Made by a program: the position numbers and the translations under genes
Assembly (NCBI GenBank): GCA_037693485.1
Contig: CM075345.1
Span: 83,644,001-83,708,000 of the forward strand
Origin: Kitagawia praeruptora
Lineage: Eukaryota > Streptophyta > Magnoliopsida > Apiales > Apiaceae
Direction of reading: 5' to 3'
DNA length: 64,000 nucleotides
Part shown: positions 44,116-56,364 of the stretch, one piece after another
Layout of the letters: each line of letters opens with the position of its first letter
How positions within the stretch are numbered: the first letter of the stretch is position 1
The notes under the pieces: model-generated
What the model saw: only the letters and a program-made list of their open reading frames with translations
What the model was told of the DNA's origin: nothing
Databases searched by the model: none

Positions 44116-44941
44116 CTTTGAGCTCCCTGATTCTGACCCGCTTTTGAAAGAGGTTAATGTTTTGACTGATCTATTAGATAAATCTTTAGTAGGCCTAATG
44201 CATACAATTCTTTGTCTAACTCGAGCTGTTTGAATCTACAGTTTGAGGAAAGGGTACCAGATGATCCTAGTCCATACCTTCTTGCAATATGGCCAACAGG
44301 TAACGAAGAGCACAAATCTTAAATCTGATTTGATACTTCTAGAGCCACTTTTACTTATTGTTTCTCAGAAAACACTATGTTGTTTGTAATGGATTATTAA
44401 TGTTACGATTGTGGAATATACATTGGTTAGGTGTTATTTCGAAATCATTCCAACAGCACAACAGTTGTGGCGATTTAGTGGAACCAAGAATGTGCAATGA
44501 GATTAACATCCACCGTTCTTGCAGAACTAATGAGGGAGAAACAATGTATGCCTTCTGATTCCAGAAATATGTATGCCTTCTGAAATTGACACATTTAACT
44601 ATCGTAATTAACTATCGTAAACCATATATTATCATTACTAAGAATTTGTCCTACTTAACAAAGGAAACCAGATACTTAATAAAACTAGAAGTGGATGCTC
44701 CTTTCGTCATCTTCATAGCATCAAATTATTCGCCTATCCATTAGTATACCTGTATTTTGAATTCTTTTCATGTTGGATTGTTTCTAACTTCCATACTTTT
44801 ACACAGGTATTTTCTTTAAGCCTTGTTATTTCTTTCAACCATTGTACTGAGCTCATCTCTGATGTCCCTCCTTGCAGGCCAGTTGTGTTGAATACAGCGG
44901 GATACCAACGTGGCACCCAACGGGTCCTTTTCATCCCATGC
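44116..44941 (+). pseudogene. DEMETER/ROS1-type DNA glycosylase, C-terminal exon fragments
   Basis: Exon A 44116-44152 encodes FELPDSDPLLKE. Exon B 44242-44299 encodes FEERVPDDPSPYLLAIWPTG; both are bounded by AG/GT. Exon C (about 44454-44545) encodes SCGDLVEPRMC then ..SCRTNEGETM; exon D (44880-44941) ends TQRVLFIPCQ before a donor. In order these match the C-terminal RRM-like region of the DEMETER/ROS1 family: YELPDSHPLL, REPDDPSPYLLAIW, a Cys-rich stretch, and a GTLLIPCR-like strand. The catalytic helix-hairpin-helix and Fe-S domains are not present. Introns are kept, so this is a genomic capture. Exons C and D are clearly diverged; no long frame can be made. Confidence 0.75.
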
Positions 44942-45417
44942 CAGGTAGACACTTATCATTTTATCATCATTATTAATATAATTATTTTTTTTAGTTTACT
45001 TGGTATCCTTATTGAACACATTAAGTGTACTTCATTGCATTCCTCTGTATCCTCCTTCTCATTTGTCCACTGTATTGTAGTTTAGTATTAGAACTGGAGT
45101 GAGGTTCATTTAGATATTATTGGGAATACAGCGGTGTGTGATGCATAGGTACATATGCCTCACTGTTTTTACTAGACGTACTATCATTGCCACTCCCACT
45201 TTTCTGTTCATTCTTATATTCTTCTATTCAGTTCTATAATTAACAAGTATGAGTTATATTTCTAGTATCCCCATTTGGAATGATAAGATTGACTTAGATA
45301 TTAGACGCTAGTTTGTTAAATATCGATGCAGTGCTAATAATCTACATTCTGCATCACTCCATTGATCATTGGATGCCAGTCATAATGCTTATATATTCAG
45401 TTACTTGTTACTGATTT

Positions 45418-46220
45418 AGGGAAAGACCGATCCTGAAGTCCAAGCTGCTGCTGGAGTTTGATTGGAGTTGTGCTGATGAGAATATTATTGAATTTGGGTG
45501 AGATTTATTGTATTTACTTTTCCGTTACGTGGAAACAAAATATTAAAACTCATAGTCATAATTAAACAAGATCTTGGCATCTCACTAGACTTTTGTGTAT
45601 TTGTTTTGTTATTGGCTTGATCTCCCATGGGTAATATATTATAGAAGTTTGGGAAGAGAATACAGAGAGTTAGAGTAGAGAAAAGTAACTCTGCATGAGT
45701 AGTTATTTTTATTAATCGAGTAATGAGCATTCATTCTCAATTTGGAATGAATGAAGTGTGGCCCTAGATAGGAATAGAGGAAAAAGAATAAACATCATGC
45801 ATAAATGTTTAAAAAGAAAATTGTATTTTAATTCCCAACACATTCCATACTTTCAAATCAGATCCAACCTTACTTTTACAAGTATGAATGTGTAGTACTT
45901 CATTTTGCAATGAACGATTCTGTTATCAGTCCCTCTGTTTTTTCCTGCAAGCTTGTGTAAAATGTATAGCAGAAATTGTTTTAAACATTATACAGTTTAA
46001 TTGATTACGTGATTTACGGCTTTTCCAGTGTACGGTTTTTGGACTCTGAACCACTTTTGTTCTTTTAATTGGTTGCTTCCATATATGAATTGGTATTGTG
46101 CCAATGAGTTTTTATAGTTTTCTTTATTTCTGTATAATGCAGAGAAACGGCCAAGAATTGGAGGTCACCGCCTTGTAGGAATGAGAACACAGCCTCAAAA
46201 GCTGACTCGAAGATGTGAAG
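45418..46220 (+). other. Further exon-like pieces in the CACTA element
   Basis: 45420-45498 and 46141-46220 look like exons bounded by acceptors (TTTAG, TGCAG) and a donor (G|GTGAG), but I do not recognise the proteins. They may be the element's own non-coding exons or further captured DNA. Confidence 0.3.
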
Positions 46221-46785
46221 ATGTGAAATTTACCATGTTATTAGCTCTAGTACTTGTACATTTTAAGTTTTGTTCATTAGCTAGTGTTGGTAGATATTTT
46301 TGGATGATTTGGTTGGTTTTGTACTAGATGATATTATTGAAATGATGTTATTGAAATGTAATTAATTTGGTTCTTGAATATTTAAATGTCATTTTTTTTT
46401 GTTATTAAAATTAGTTATAAATGATTTTAATTATGTAACACTCAATGTGTTACAATTAGTAAAAGAGGGTGTTACAATTGATTGTGGACCCCACCTAAAT
46501 GTGGGCCCCATAGTTGTCCATGTGCAAAATTGTATTATCTGTTGTAACACACAAACTATGTTACTATAGAGTGTTGAAGATGTTGCTATAGAGGTTTTTG
46601 GTAACCACATTTGCTATGTTACCTTAGGCTGTGTTTTGATGTTACCTTAGATACCTGTAGTTACTGCTGAGAACCTAACACAGCTGAAGTGTTACCATAG
46701 CCCTATTTTGGCCTATGGTAACTTCAAAATGGGGTCTATGGTAACACAGTTTGGGGGGTTGCTATAGGCCATCTATGGCGTAGTG

Positions 46786-47961
46786 TAGTATGGGTCAAAT
46801 CGATAGTTGACTACCACTTTTACCATCCAAATTAATTTATTATTTTTTAAAATTTTGGGAATATCACTAAATTAGATATATATTGACTTACGTGCGGTTA
46901 TGGATCATCGATAAGTATTTTTTTTTAAATAGAAACAACAATCTAGGACAAAGCACTAGTTAGTAGTACGGGTCAAATCGATAGTTGACTACCACTTTTA
47001 TCATCCAAATTAATTTATTATTTTTTAAAATTTTGGAAATATCACTAAATTAGATATATATTGACTTACGTGTGGTTGGATCATCGATAAGTATTTTTAA
47101 AAAAAATAGAAATAACAATCTGGGACAAAGCACTAGTTAGTAGTACGGGTCCAATCGATAGTTGACTACCACTTTTCCATCCAAATTAATTTATTATTTT
47201 TTAAAATCTTGGGAATATCACTAAATTAGATATATATTGACTTACGTGCGGTTGGATCATCGATAAGTATTTTTTTAAAAATAAAAACAACAATCCGTGA
47301 CAAAGAACTAGTTAGTAGTATTGGTCAAATCGATAGTTGACTACCACTTTTACCATCCAAATTAATTTAATATTTTTTAAATACTTGGGAATATCACTTA
47401 ATTAGATTTATATTGACATATATGTGGTTGGATCATCGATAAGTATTTTTTAAAAAATAGAAACAACAATCCGGGACAAAGCACTAGTTAGTAGTACGGG
47501 TCAAATCGATAGTTGACTACCACTTTTACCATCCAAATTAATTTATTATTTTTTAAAATCTTGGGAATATCACTAAATTAGATATATATTGACTTACGTG
47601 CGGTTGGATCATCGATAAGTATTTTTTAAAAAATAGAAACAACAATCCGGAACAAAGCACTAGTTAGTAGTACGGGTCAAATCGATAGTTGACTACCACT
47701 TTTACCAGCCAAATTAATTTATTATTTTTTAAAATCTTGGGAATATCACTAAATTAGATATATATTGACTTACGTGTGGTTGGATCATCGATAAGTATTT
47801 TTTAAAAAATAGAAACAACAATTCAGGACAAAGCACTAGTTAGTAGTACGGGTCAAATCGATAGTTGACTACCACTTTTACCATCCAAATTAATTTATTA
47901 TTTTTTAAAATCTTGGGAATATCACTAAATTAGATATATATTGACTTACGTGCGGTTGGAC
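46786..47961. repeat. 177-bp satellite array, about 6.5 units
   Basis: The phrase 'cactagttagtag' recurs at about 46956, 47132, 47309 (variant), 47484, 47662 and 47837 with ~177-bp spacing; units share 'atcgatagttgactaccac', 'gacttacgtgcggttggat' and 'tcatcgataagtatttttt'. The CACTA at 42706-46785 split the first unit. Ends abruptly at 47961 in unrelated DNA. Confidence 0.9.
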
Positions 47962-48225
47962 CAAAACATCTCAAAAATGATTATTTTGGTAATTTTCTCA
48001 CAACTAAATAACTGTATACAAAATTTACTCAATAGAAATTCGAGATATTTTTAAAATGATTGTTTCACATGTCTCCCACTATATTTAGATTAAATATTTT
48101 TAAATAAATACATAGGCTACAAACAAATATTCTAACTTAACATTTTAAATTTTAAATTAACTTATTATGATTTCACATGCATATTTTAATAATTAAATAA
48201 AAAAATGAAAAAATGAAAATGGGCT

Positions 48226-48420
48226 TTGTATTACCGCAATGCTTCATTGTTGTGGTCATTGACAATATCATTTTTTCCACCAGCTTTAAATGTGGTAGTT
48301 GTAGTTGGTGGTTGGCACAATAAATGCAAGCTGGACAAAAATTACTTTTTCCCACCGCAATGTCTCATTGCAGCCCCTGCAATGTTTCATTGCGGCCACC
48401 TCATGAGGTGGTTCTGGGGC
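48226..48420. mobile_element. MULE left terminal region with hairpin motifs
   Basis: Three CAATG..CATTG hairpins: ACCGCAATGCTTCATTG, CCGCAATGTCTCATTGC and TGCAATGTTTCATTGCGG, then a CCACCTCA..TGAGGTGG palindrome. Reverse-complemented, the segment aligns with 57190-57260 (AACCACCTCA, TGAGGTGG, GCAATGAAACATTGC in the same order), which suggests a pair of terminal inverted repeats around the transposase gene. Exact ends and target duplication were not found. Confidence 0.55.
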
Positions 48421-48445
48421 CCATTTTTTATCCGCCAATTTTTTA

Positions 48446-48663
48446 AAACAACTTTACAAACACTTTTTCCTCACTTTTCATATACACACACACTTCCGAA
48501 TATTAAGGGTTTGGAGGTTCTTGAAGATCAAAAATTTAAAAAAAAACGTTAGCTCTTCCCCATTTTTCACATATACATACTCTTTCAAAAGTCTTATATA
48601 CACTTCCAAAAGTTAAGGGTTTGAAGGTTCTTGAAGATCAAAAATTCAACAAAAAAAAAAGGT
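48446..48663. repeat. ~110-bp direct duplication in the MULE leader
   Basis: 48446-48552 and 48556-48663 share phrases such as 'ggttcttgaagatcaaaaat' and 'gttagctct'. Probably 5' UTR of the transposase gene. Confidence 0.75.
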
Positions 48664-50599
48664 TAGCTCTCTAATTACTATGAAATATTTATTTAGTTCA
48701 TCTACTTCAGCGAGTGACCATGATAATTTCGATTATGTTACACCCGTAAGAAAAAATCCGGTTTTTCCAAAGTTATTTGTTAATGATGATATTATAGATG
48801 TTGATACTTATGATATGGATAAAGAAAAGAAGAATGTGGATGATGTTGGTGGAAGAAAGAATGATGTTCGTATGGGTAAAAAGAAGGTGAACATAGAAAT
48901 TGATAGTGATTATGATGATGATGAAGAAAATAATATTAAGATGGGAAAAAATGATGTCGATGATGATATTAATATCGGAAACGAAAATAATGGATTTGCG
49001 TTTCCGAATATTAATGATGTTGTGCCTTGTGTTGGTATGAATTTTGATACTTTAGATGATGCGGAAAAGTTTTATAGAGATTATGCTTGACGTGTCGGGT
49101 TCCAAATAATAATCTGCGGTACTCAAAGGCATCAACGAAGTAGAGAACCATCATCTCGTACGTATATTTGTCTAAAGGATGGAAGAAACACACTATTGAA
49201 TTTGGAATATCGTGGTAAAGGGAAACGAATTAGGGAGTCGATTCCACGGACGGATTGTCATGCTCGGATGTGTGTCTCTCATAATGTTAAGACAAATAAA
49301 TGGAGAGTTACATTGGTCGATTTGGAACACAATCATGATTTGGTGGCACCGGAGAAAGTACAATTTTTTCAAAGATCACGCAACATAGATCCGCTCACCC
49401 GATCATTGATTGAGTTGTTTAATAAATCGGGGATCGAGACGAATAAAGTGATGAAATATCTTTGTGAGACGTGTGGTGGTGTTGAGAATCTAGGTTTTTC
49501 TCATCAAGATGTACGTAATGTCATACGTGACATTCGACACCGAGTGTTTGATTCCAGTGATGCCGAGTGTGGATTGGTATTGTTACGAGAATTAAAAGAG
49601 AAATTTTTTGGTAATTTCTTCTATCAAGTGGATGTGGATGAAGAGAATCGTGTTAGGGGTTTGGTGTGGGTTGATCCTCGATGCTTGAACGCCTACAATA
49701 ATTTCGGTGATGTGGTTACATTCGACTCAACCTATCGGACGAATAGATATTGCATGCCTTTCATACCTATTACGGGGGTAAACCACCACTACCAAAATAT
49801 TTTGTTTGGATTTGCACTAATGAGGGATGAGAAAGAGACATCTTACAAATGGGTTTTGAAAATATGGTTGGAAGCCGTTGACAACAAAGCACCAACTACA
49901 ACCATTACCGATCAAGACATTGCTTTGGGAAATGCTATTGCGGATGTTATGCCGGCAACAAAGCACACGTATTGTACATGGCATATAAGTAGTAAGTTTC
50001 CCGAGAAGTTATCTAGATTGTACACCAATTATCCTGAATTCAAAACGGATTTTAATGCATGTGTGTACAAGTCGTTGACACCCACGAAATTCGAAGGTCG
50101 GTGGGAGGAATTGGTCGAGAATTACGATCTTGAGAATCATGTTTGGCTAAATGAAATGAATGCTATTAGAGGTCAATGGATTGGTGCTTACACGAGACAA
50201 CACTTTGCCACCGGTATGACCACAACTTCAAGAAGCGAGTCCATGAATTCTTTTTTTGATGAACATTTGCGAGCATCAACCGGTTTGAAAGAATTTATTG
50301 AGAACTCACAAAAGGATTTGGAGTCACAATATCTTAAGGAGGTTAAAAATGACTATGAGACCGAGGAATGGGATAGGAAACTAGTGTTGCATTCGCCCTT
50401 GGAAATTCATGCATCAAAGCCTTACACGAAAGAAATGTTTAAGCGTTTCCAAAAAGAGCTTTTGAAAAGCACATCATATAAAGTGACGAGGGCTAGACAA
50501 GGTGAGTGTTATTTGTTTAAATTGTATTTGGTTGAGAAGTGTACGGTTATGGAGAATCGTAGAAGAAGTTACCGGTTAACGGCTTACTTTGACGGAAAG

Positions 50600-51722
50600 T
50601 GATAGGTCCATAGTTCATCATATTTTTAATACCTAATTTATGTCCGTTTTCGTAATTTTATTAATTAATAAATGGTTTTATTTTGTTTTGTAGGAAAATA
50701 AATAAAAACATAATTCGAGCAGGAAAAGGTGCAAAAAGGCAAGAAGGTGAAAAATACTTGAAGTCAAAGAAATTGGAGGAAAAATCGAATACTTATCGGA
50801 AAAGAAAAAGGAAATTGAAGAAATTATATTTGAGATCTGATTTGTAATCAAACCCAAGTTTTCCCTATATATATGGGGCTTCTTTCTTGTATTTGAGACA
50901 CCAATTTAGATCTAATAATTTAGGAGTAGGATTAGATTTAGTATTGTCTTTCAAACAATTTCTTTATATTGTCCAAACACTTTTTCCGAAATTTATTTGA
51001 ATACGTTGCTCATTCATTATTTTGTTGGCATAGCCTTGTTTATGCGGATTCAGTTGAGTTATTAGTTTATTTTTAATAGTTTAATAGCCTGCCAAAGCAC
51101 TTTAGTCTAGCAGCTTGTTTTGTTTCTTTCACGCACCTGCACCATAAATTCAAGTTAATTAGATTTAATTCGTAATGCATGCTTTACATTTATATATTTG
51201 TTTTATTTATATTTTAATTATGTCTAGCTAAATCTCTTGTCCTAGGATGAAGATGAAGTTAATTTAATTACTCTTGATTCTTCTCGTTCCTAATAATTGA
51301 TTCTCATGATTTTTCTTGGTGCTTAATTGTTCAATTGACAAAGTGATTTTGATATATTATTGTTACCAGATTTATTTTTCATAGCCTATGCTTGCTCTTT
51401 GAAGTTTTGATAGATTATTGTTAGACAACAAGTTTCATAGTATATGCTTGTCTCGTTAATTGATATACCTAATTTGTGAAGGAAAGAGAATTGATTTTAG
51501 GGCGAGTTGATAATAATTGTGATTGATTAATGGATTCGGATTCCTAGGTTTTCTATATTATTTGATAATCTTTGTTAATTAGGTTAATTAAAACTCATCT
51601 CAAACCTATTTGTCTAGTTCGCCTGAGTTAATTATTAGTGTTTTAAAAATTCATAGTCTTTGAGGATCGATCTGTATTTGCTACAACTAAACATTGTGCG
51701 CTTGTAGTTATTTTACACATCA
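50600..51722 (+). repeat. 5' LTR of the LARD-like element
   Basis: Starts TGATAGGTCC, ends TTTACACATCA. A TATATATATGGGG-like motif (about 50873-50880) and the downstream transcribed-looking region may be promoter elements. Lacks a 12-bp repeat present in the other LTR. Confidence 0.9.
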
Positions 51723-51728
51723 AGTTTT

Positions 51729-51747
51729 TGGCGCCGCTGCCGGGGAC
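51729..51747 (+). other. Primer binding site (tRNA-Asp type)
   Basis: TGGCGCCGCTGCCGGGGAC, six bases after the 5' LTR end. Confidence 0.85.
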
Positions 51748-52851
51748 TATTGGTATTTTTCACTCCTTGATATTAATTCTTCGGATTAGTTTCTTGCTTT
51801 CTTTTGTTTTTTTTAGGGAATTGTGAAGCGGAGAAAAGCTTGGACAAGAAGATCGCTAGAAGGCCTCATAGTCTCTTTTGAAATTTTTGGAAGTGCTTTT
51901 CGGTATTCCGTATCACTTCTCTCTATTTTTGTTTCTTTCTCATTATTAAAAAAAACCAAAAAACAAATTTAAATATTTAAAAAAATCCAAAAATATTAGT
52001 TAATTGATTGTTAAAAACCAATTTGCTACATCATTCATTCTCTCACATAGGATCACATCATCTAGATTTCTTTATTGTATTTATTGATTTCACACGTAGT
52101 GTAGTGCATCCATAAGTGTTTATTTTCTTGTTCATTGTGTGTTGCATCATTCAATCAATCTTAAGGGTGCCACCCAATTACAAGATAAGGTGAGGGATTT
52201 CATCACCCTTTCCTTGGCCCACAAATCACTAATTTGTTCATCTTGCGTACCCTTTCCTTAATAAAACTAAGTAGACGTTGGCCCCTAGGATCTCGCGCTC
52301 AATTAGGAAGAGAATCTGGAGGAACAAATCACTAAGTATTCTTTCGTTTGATGTCTAGGCAAGCTTGACGCTTACCTGGCTAATTTGGATAGGTGTCTAG
52401 AAAGGTGTTTAGCCTCTTGGTAATGCTTGCACCTGCCTGGCCAGTCAGGACGAATGCTTTTTGAGTTGTTATTTTTAGTAGTATCTTATTGTTAGGAGCA
52501 AGGTCTAGATTTTTCTTAGGATTATATAGATTTTTCTTTTTAATTTTCCATTTTTTTAGGTGTTTACTTATAGCTCTTGTCTGCTACGTGCTTAATTGTT
52601 TACTTCTCTTGTATTCAAAGTGCTTGGGTTCGAGACACTCCATCTAGATTAGTAAGACAAACCAATCTATCATCTCCTAAAGTAGTAAGACAATTTGAGT
52701 TCTCTTCACCCACTAGAATTGAGTCAAAAAAGTAGAAGTTCCATTAGTAGTCATGTCTATTCAACCTATAGGAGTTAAATTGATAGATGAGGTTGTTTCG
52801 TAGTCAACTCTTGAGGATAGGGCAATTGAGTCTTTTCTTAAGGAAGATGTT

Positions 52852-53241
52852 TTGTTAGAGTATGAGTCTTTTCATAAAGAACTTCATGAGTTGTATATGA
52901 ATTTTTCTTGTGATGAGATGTTAGATGAATTGAATGTTATTTGTTCTAAGCATGAAACTCAACTTGAGGATAGTTCGTTTGATCCTAGTTCCATTGTTAA
53001 GACTCATGTTGGTGAGCCACCCACAATCGTTCATAATCCATCTTTTTCCACTCTTGATCAGTCTTTGCAAGTTGATAGTGAAACTCATGTTGTTATTTCT
53101 AGTGATTTAGTTCAAGACCAAGAATTTCAAGTATTTAATCTGCTTAAACAACATAAAGAAGCGTCTAATTGGTCTATGAATGATGTTAGGTGTATGAGTT
53201 TTATTTTGGTGTGTGATCATACTTCTCTAGTGGACAATTAG
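52852..53241 (+). CDS. LARD-like internal ORF, 129 aa, unknown
   Basis: Acidic frame (MLEYESFHKELHELYMNF..). The frame appears to extend upstream from 52754 or earlier but is interrupted by a TAG at 52800. No domain known to me; not a Gag by visible motifs (no zinc knuckle). Could be a remnant of a captured gene or spurious. Confidence 0.3.
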   Translation: MLEYESFHKELHELYMNFSCDEMLDELNVICSKHETQLEDSSFDPSSIVKTHVGEPPTIVHNPSFSTLDQSLQVDSETHVVISSDLVQDQEFQVFNLLKQHKEASNWSMNDVRCMSFILVCDHTSLVDN

Positions 53242-55229
53242 GTATTTGTGGGTGTGTCTCAAATGTTTGATGATTGTGTTACATGTGTTGTTTTCCCTCG
53301 ATCTGGTATTGGTTAATATATCTATTTCGTAATATGTCTCCCATATAGCCAAGTGTAGGTATGGGGGAGCACCTATTTGTGTGTATGTGTTTCTTTTGTA
53401 TGTGTTTTTGTGTGTGTGATTTTTTTATTGTGTGTTATAGGTAATTATGTATCTCCATCATGCCCTTATCAGGTAATCTCGTCCTTTTACTTTGTCATTT
53501 TTCTCTCATTTCCATACATTGAGGACAATGCATGATTTAGGTATGGGGGAGGGATTTAGTAGTAGCATTATTATTATAAAAAAATCAAAAAAATGAATAA
53601 ATCAAAAATAATTCTAGCCTTGTGAAATGATTACTTGTTTTAAGTTGGCTTGATGCACGCTTACATGCTATAGTACTCTTGTGTTTCTGATGCTTTTGAT
53701 TGAGAAGTGATATGCTAAGTTCTTGTGCACACACATACACTAGCGAGTTGAAACTAGTAGACTTATTGAATGTTCTAAGTAATTAAAAGGACATGAATAT
53801 GTGCAAGAATATTTGGTTTCTATGCTTTGAGTACAAGTACGTGCATTAAAGAGATTTTTGCTTGGGATTGATTATGTTTTACCACCCAGTGAGATTTTGA
53901 GCCTATATGCATATCTTTTGCATTTTGTATTCGTTTGCTTGAGTGTCCACATGTTGTTTGCATTGCTAGCACTTGTTTGAGACCTTTCTTGAAATGCATG
54001 ACATTATTTGATGATAAGATGATAAAGGCTTTTAGGAATACCCAATTATTATCCAAATTACCACACCCTTTACATATAAACAATTAGTTGCCCCTTTGAG
54101 CTTAATCCTATTTTTTCGATGACACACCACATTACTATCCTAAACCTTTTTCTTGTAGCTATACATATACTTAATCCCATGTTAAAGGCTAGTAGGAAGT
54201 TGAGGGAGTAATAAGGTGTGTGAGATGGGGTTTACTGTTGTTCATTACTTTTTGAGAAATATTGGGTTTTGTTGCTTACTTGTTAGTCATTCAAGAAATT
54301 TTTGAAGAAGGATTGTGGTTGTGTATATATCTATATTATCTATGTTAGCTCTCTCTCTAAAAAAAAGAAAAAAAAAAGAAGTTATATGAGAGCATACTTA
54401 TATTTTTATGTTTGTGTGATCCTTCTTCATTCGACTAGTCAAGCATTTTGCTGGAAGAAAATTAGAAATCCATGTATGGGGAGGATATACGGTGTTGTGT
54501 ATGATATATTATGGTTCTTACTAGCTTTTGACATTTCACCTTATGTGGCCTTTTTTTTTTTGCTAAATCACCTTATGTGGCCTTACTTTGACATACCTTG
54601 TCCCTAGCCCCATTACAACCCAAATAAAGACCTTTTGATTAGCGTCATTAATGTATGTTATGTTAAAGTTAGATTGATAACAAATGTCAAGCATGCTTAT
54701 GATTTTGTTGGAGTTGAGTGATACACTTACCCTTGTTCTTCAGTGAATATTCTATTGTGAGTGAAAGGTGAGTTATTGCTTGTTTCTACATATAAGATCC
54801 CAAGTTTTGACTCTAAGATGTACTCTTGTGAGCTTAGCATGGTTACCAACTTATTTTTACACTTGACATGGACTTTTGATATGACCTATGCATATTTCTT
54901 TGAGTAGACTATGTGAATACTTGTACCTTACACACCAAGACATTGCAAATTCACTTTGATTTCTTAAGTTGATGTAGCATGAGATGACTTGTATGTGTGG
55001 TGTTGCATTGAGCAATCTTTTACATGAGCTAGATGGATTTTGTGGGTACATTCACTATAGGCCCTCACGAGACCTCACTCGTCCACTAGGACTACCTAGG
55101 GGTTTAAAGGGCTTGTTGCATATGCCAAATGCAACCGTGATCACCTACGGAAGTGGTATTATTTTTTTTAGGTAGTATTTTGTATTTTATTTTTCTCGAG
55201 GACGAGCAAAAGATAAGTATGAGGGCATT

Positions 55230-56364
55230 TGATAGATCCATAATTCATCATATTTTTAATACCTAATTTATGTCCGTTTTCGTAATTTTATTAATTAATA
55301 AATTATTTTATTTTGTTTTGTAGGAAAATAAATAAAAACATAATTCGAGCAGGAAAAGGTGCAAAAAGGCAAAAAGGTGGAAAATACTTGAAGTCAAATA
55401 AATTGGAGGAAAAATCGAATATTTATCGGAATAGAAAAAGGAAATTGAAGAAATTATATTTGAGATCTGATTTGTAATCAAACCCAAGTTTTCCCTATAT
55501 ATATGGGGCTTCTTTCTTGTATTTGAGACACCACTTTAGACACCAATTTAGATCTAATAATTTAGGAGTAGGATTAGATTTAGTATTGTCTTTCAAACAA
55601 TTTCTTTATATTGTCCAAACACTTTTTCCGAAATTTATTTCAATACGTTGCTCATTCATTATTTTGTTGGCGTAGCCTTGTTTATGCGGATTCAGTTGAG
55701 TTATTAGTTTATTTTTAATAGTTTAATAGCCTGCCAAAGCACTTTAGTCTAGCAGCTTGTTTTGTTTTTTTCACGCACCTGCACCATAAATTCAAGTTAA
55801 TTAGATTTAATTCGTAATGCATGCTTTACATTTATATATTTGTTTTATTTATATTTTAATTATGTCTAGCTAAATCTCTTGTCCTAGGATGAAGATGAAG
55901 TTAATTTAATTACTCTTGATTCTTCTCATTCCTAATAATTGATTCTCATGATTTTTCTTGTTGCTTAATTGTTCAATTGACAAAGTGATTTTGATATATT
56001 ATTATGACCGGATTTATTTTTCATAGCCTATGCTTGCTCTTTGAAGTTTTGATAGGTTATTGTTAGATAACAAGTTTCATAGTATATGCTTGTCTCGTTG
56101 ATTGATATATCTTATTTGTGAAGAAAAGAGGATTGATTTTAGGGCGAGTTGATATTAATTGTGATTGATTAATGGATTCGGATTCCTAGGTTTTCTATAT
56201 TATTTGATAATTTTTGTTAATTAGGTTAATTAAAACTTATCTCAAACATATTTGTCTAGTTCGCCTGAGTTAATTATTAGGGTTTTGAAAATTCATAGTC
56301 TCTGAGGATCGATCTGTATTACCTACAATTAAACACTGTGCGCTTGCAGTTATTTTACACATCA
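55230..56364 (+). repeat. 3' LTR of the LARD-like element
   Basis: Nearly identical to the 5' LTR; 12 bp longer because of a short duplication ('caccactttagacacc' region near 55530-55545). Confidence 0.9.

Larger units (their letters stand above)
42706..46785. mobile_element. CACTA transposon, 4,080 bp, carrying host gene pieces
   Basis: Perfect-looking termini CACTACGCCATAGATGGCCT at the left and the reverse complement at the right (46766-46785), flanked by 3-bp tag duplications (42703-42705, 46786-46788). Several hundred bases at each end carry short repeats such as 'gtgttaccatag' and 'gtaacac' as subterminal motifs. No TNPA/TNPD-like transposase gene is evident; the interior holds exon-like pieces, one group from a DNA glycosylase. 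So it is a non-autonomous Pack-CACTA type element. Confidence 0.9.
50600..56364 (+). mobile_element. Non-autonomous LTR retrotransposon (LARD-like)
   Basis: 5,765 bp. LTRs 50600-51722 (1,123 bp) and 55230-56364 (1,135 bp), TG..CA ends, target duplication gaaag/aaaag with one mismatch. The primer site TGGCGCCGCTGCCGGGGAC fits tRNA-Asp, as in Athila/Tat-type Gypsy elements. The ~3.5-kb interior has no gag, protease, RT or integrase; one 129-aa frame only. The LTR stop codon TGA at 50600 ends the transposase frame. Confidence 0.9.

Noticed and set aside
44879..44941. Second reading of exon D as a CVEYSGIPTWHPTGP peptide
   Set aside because: Also open, but I recognise no family; the other frame ends IPCQ and fits the position in the DME/ROS1 order.
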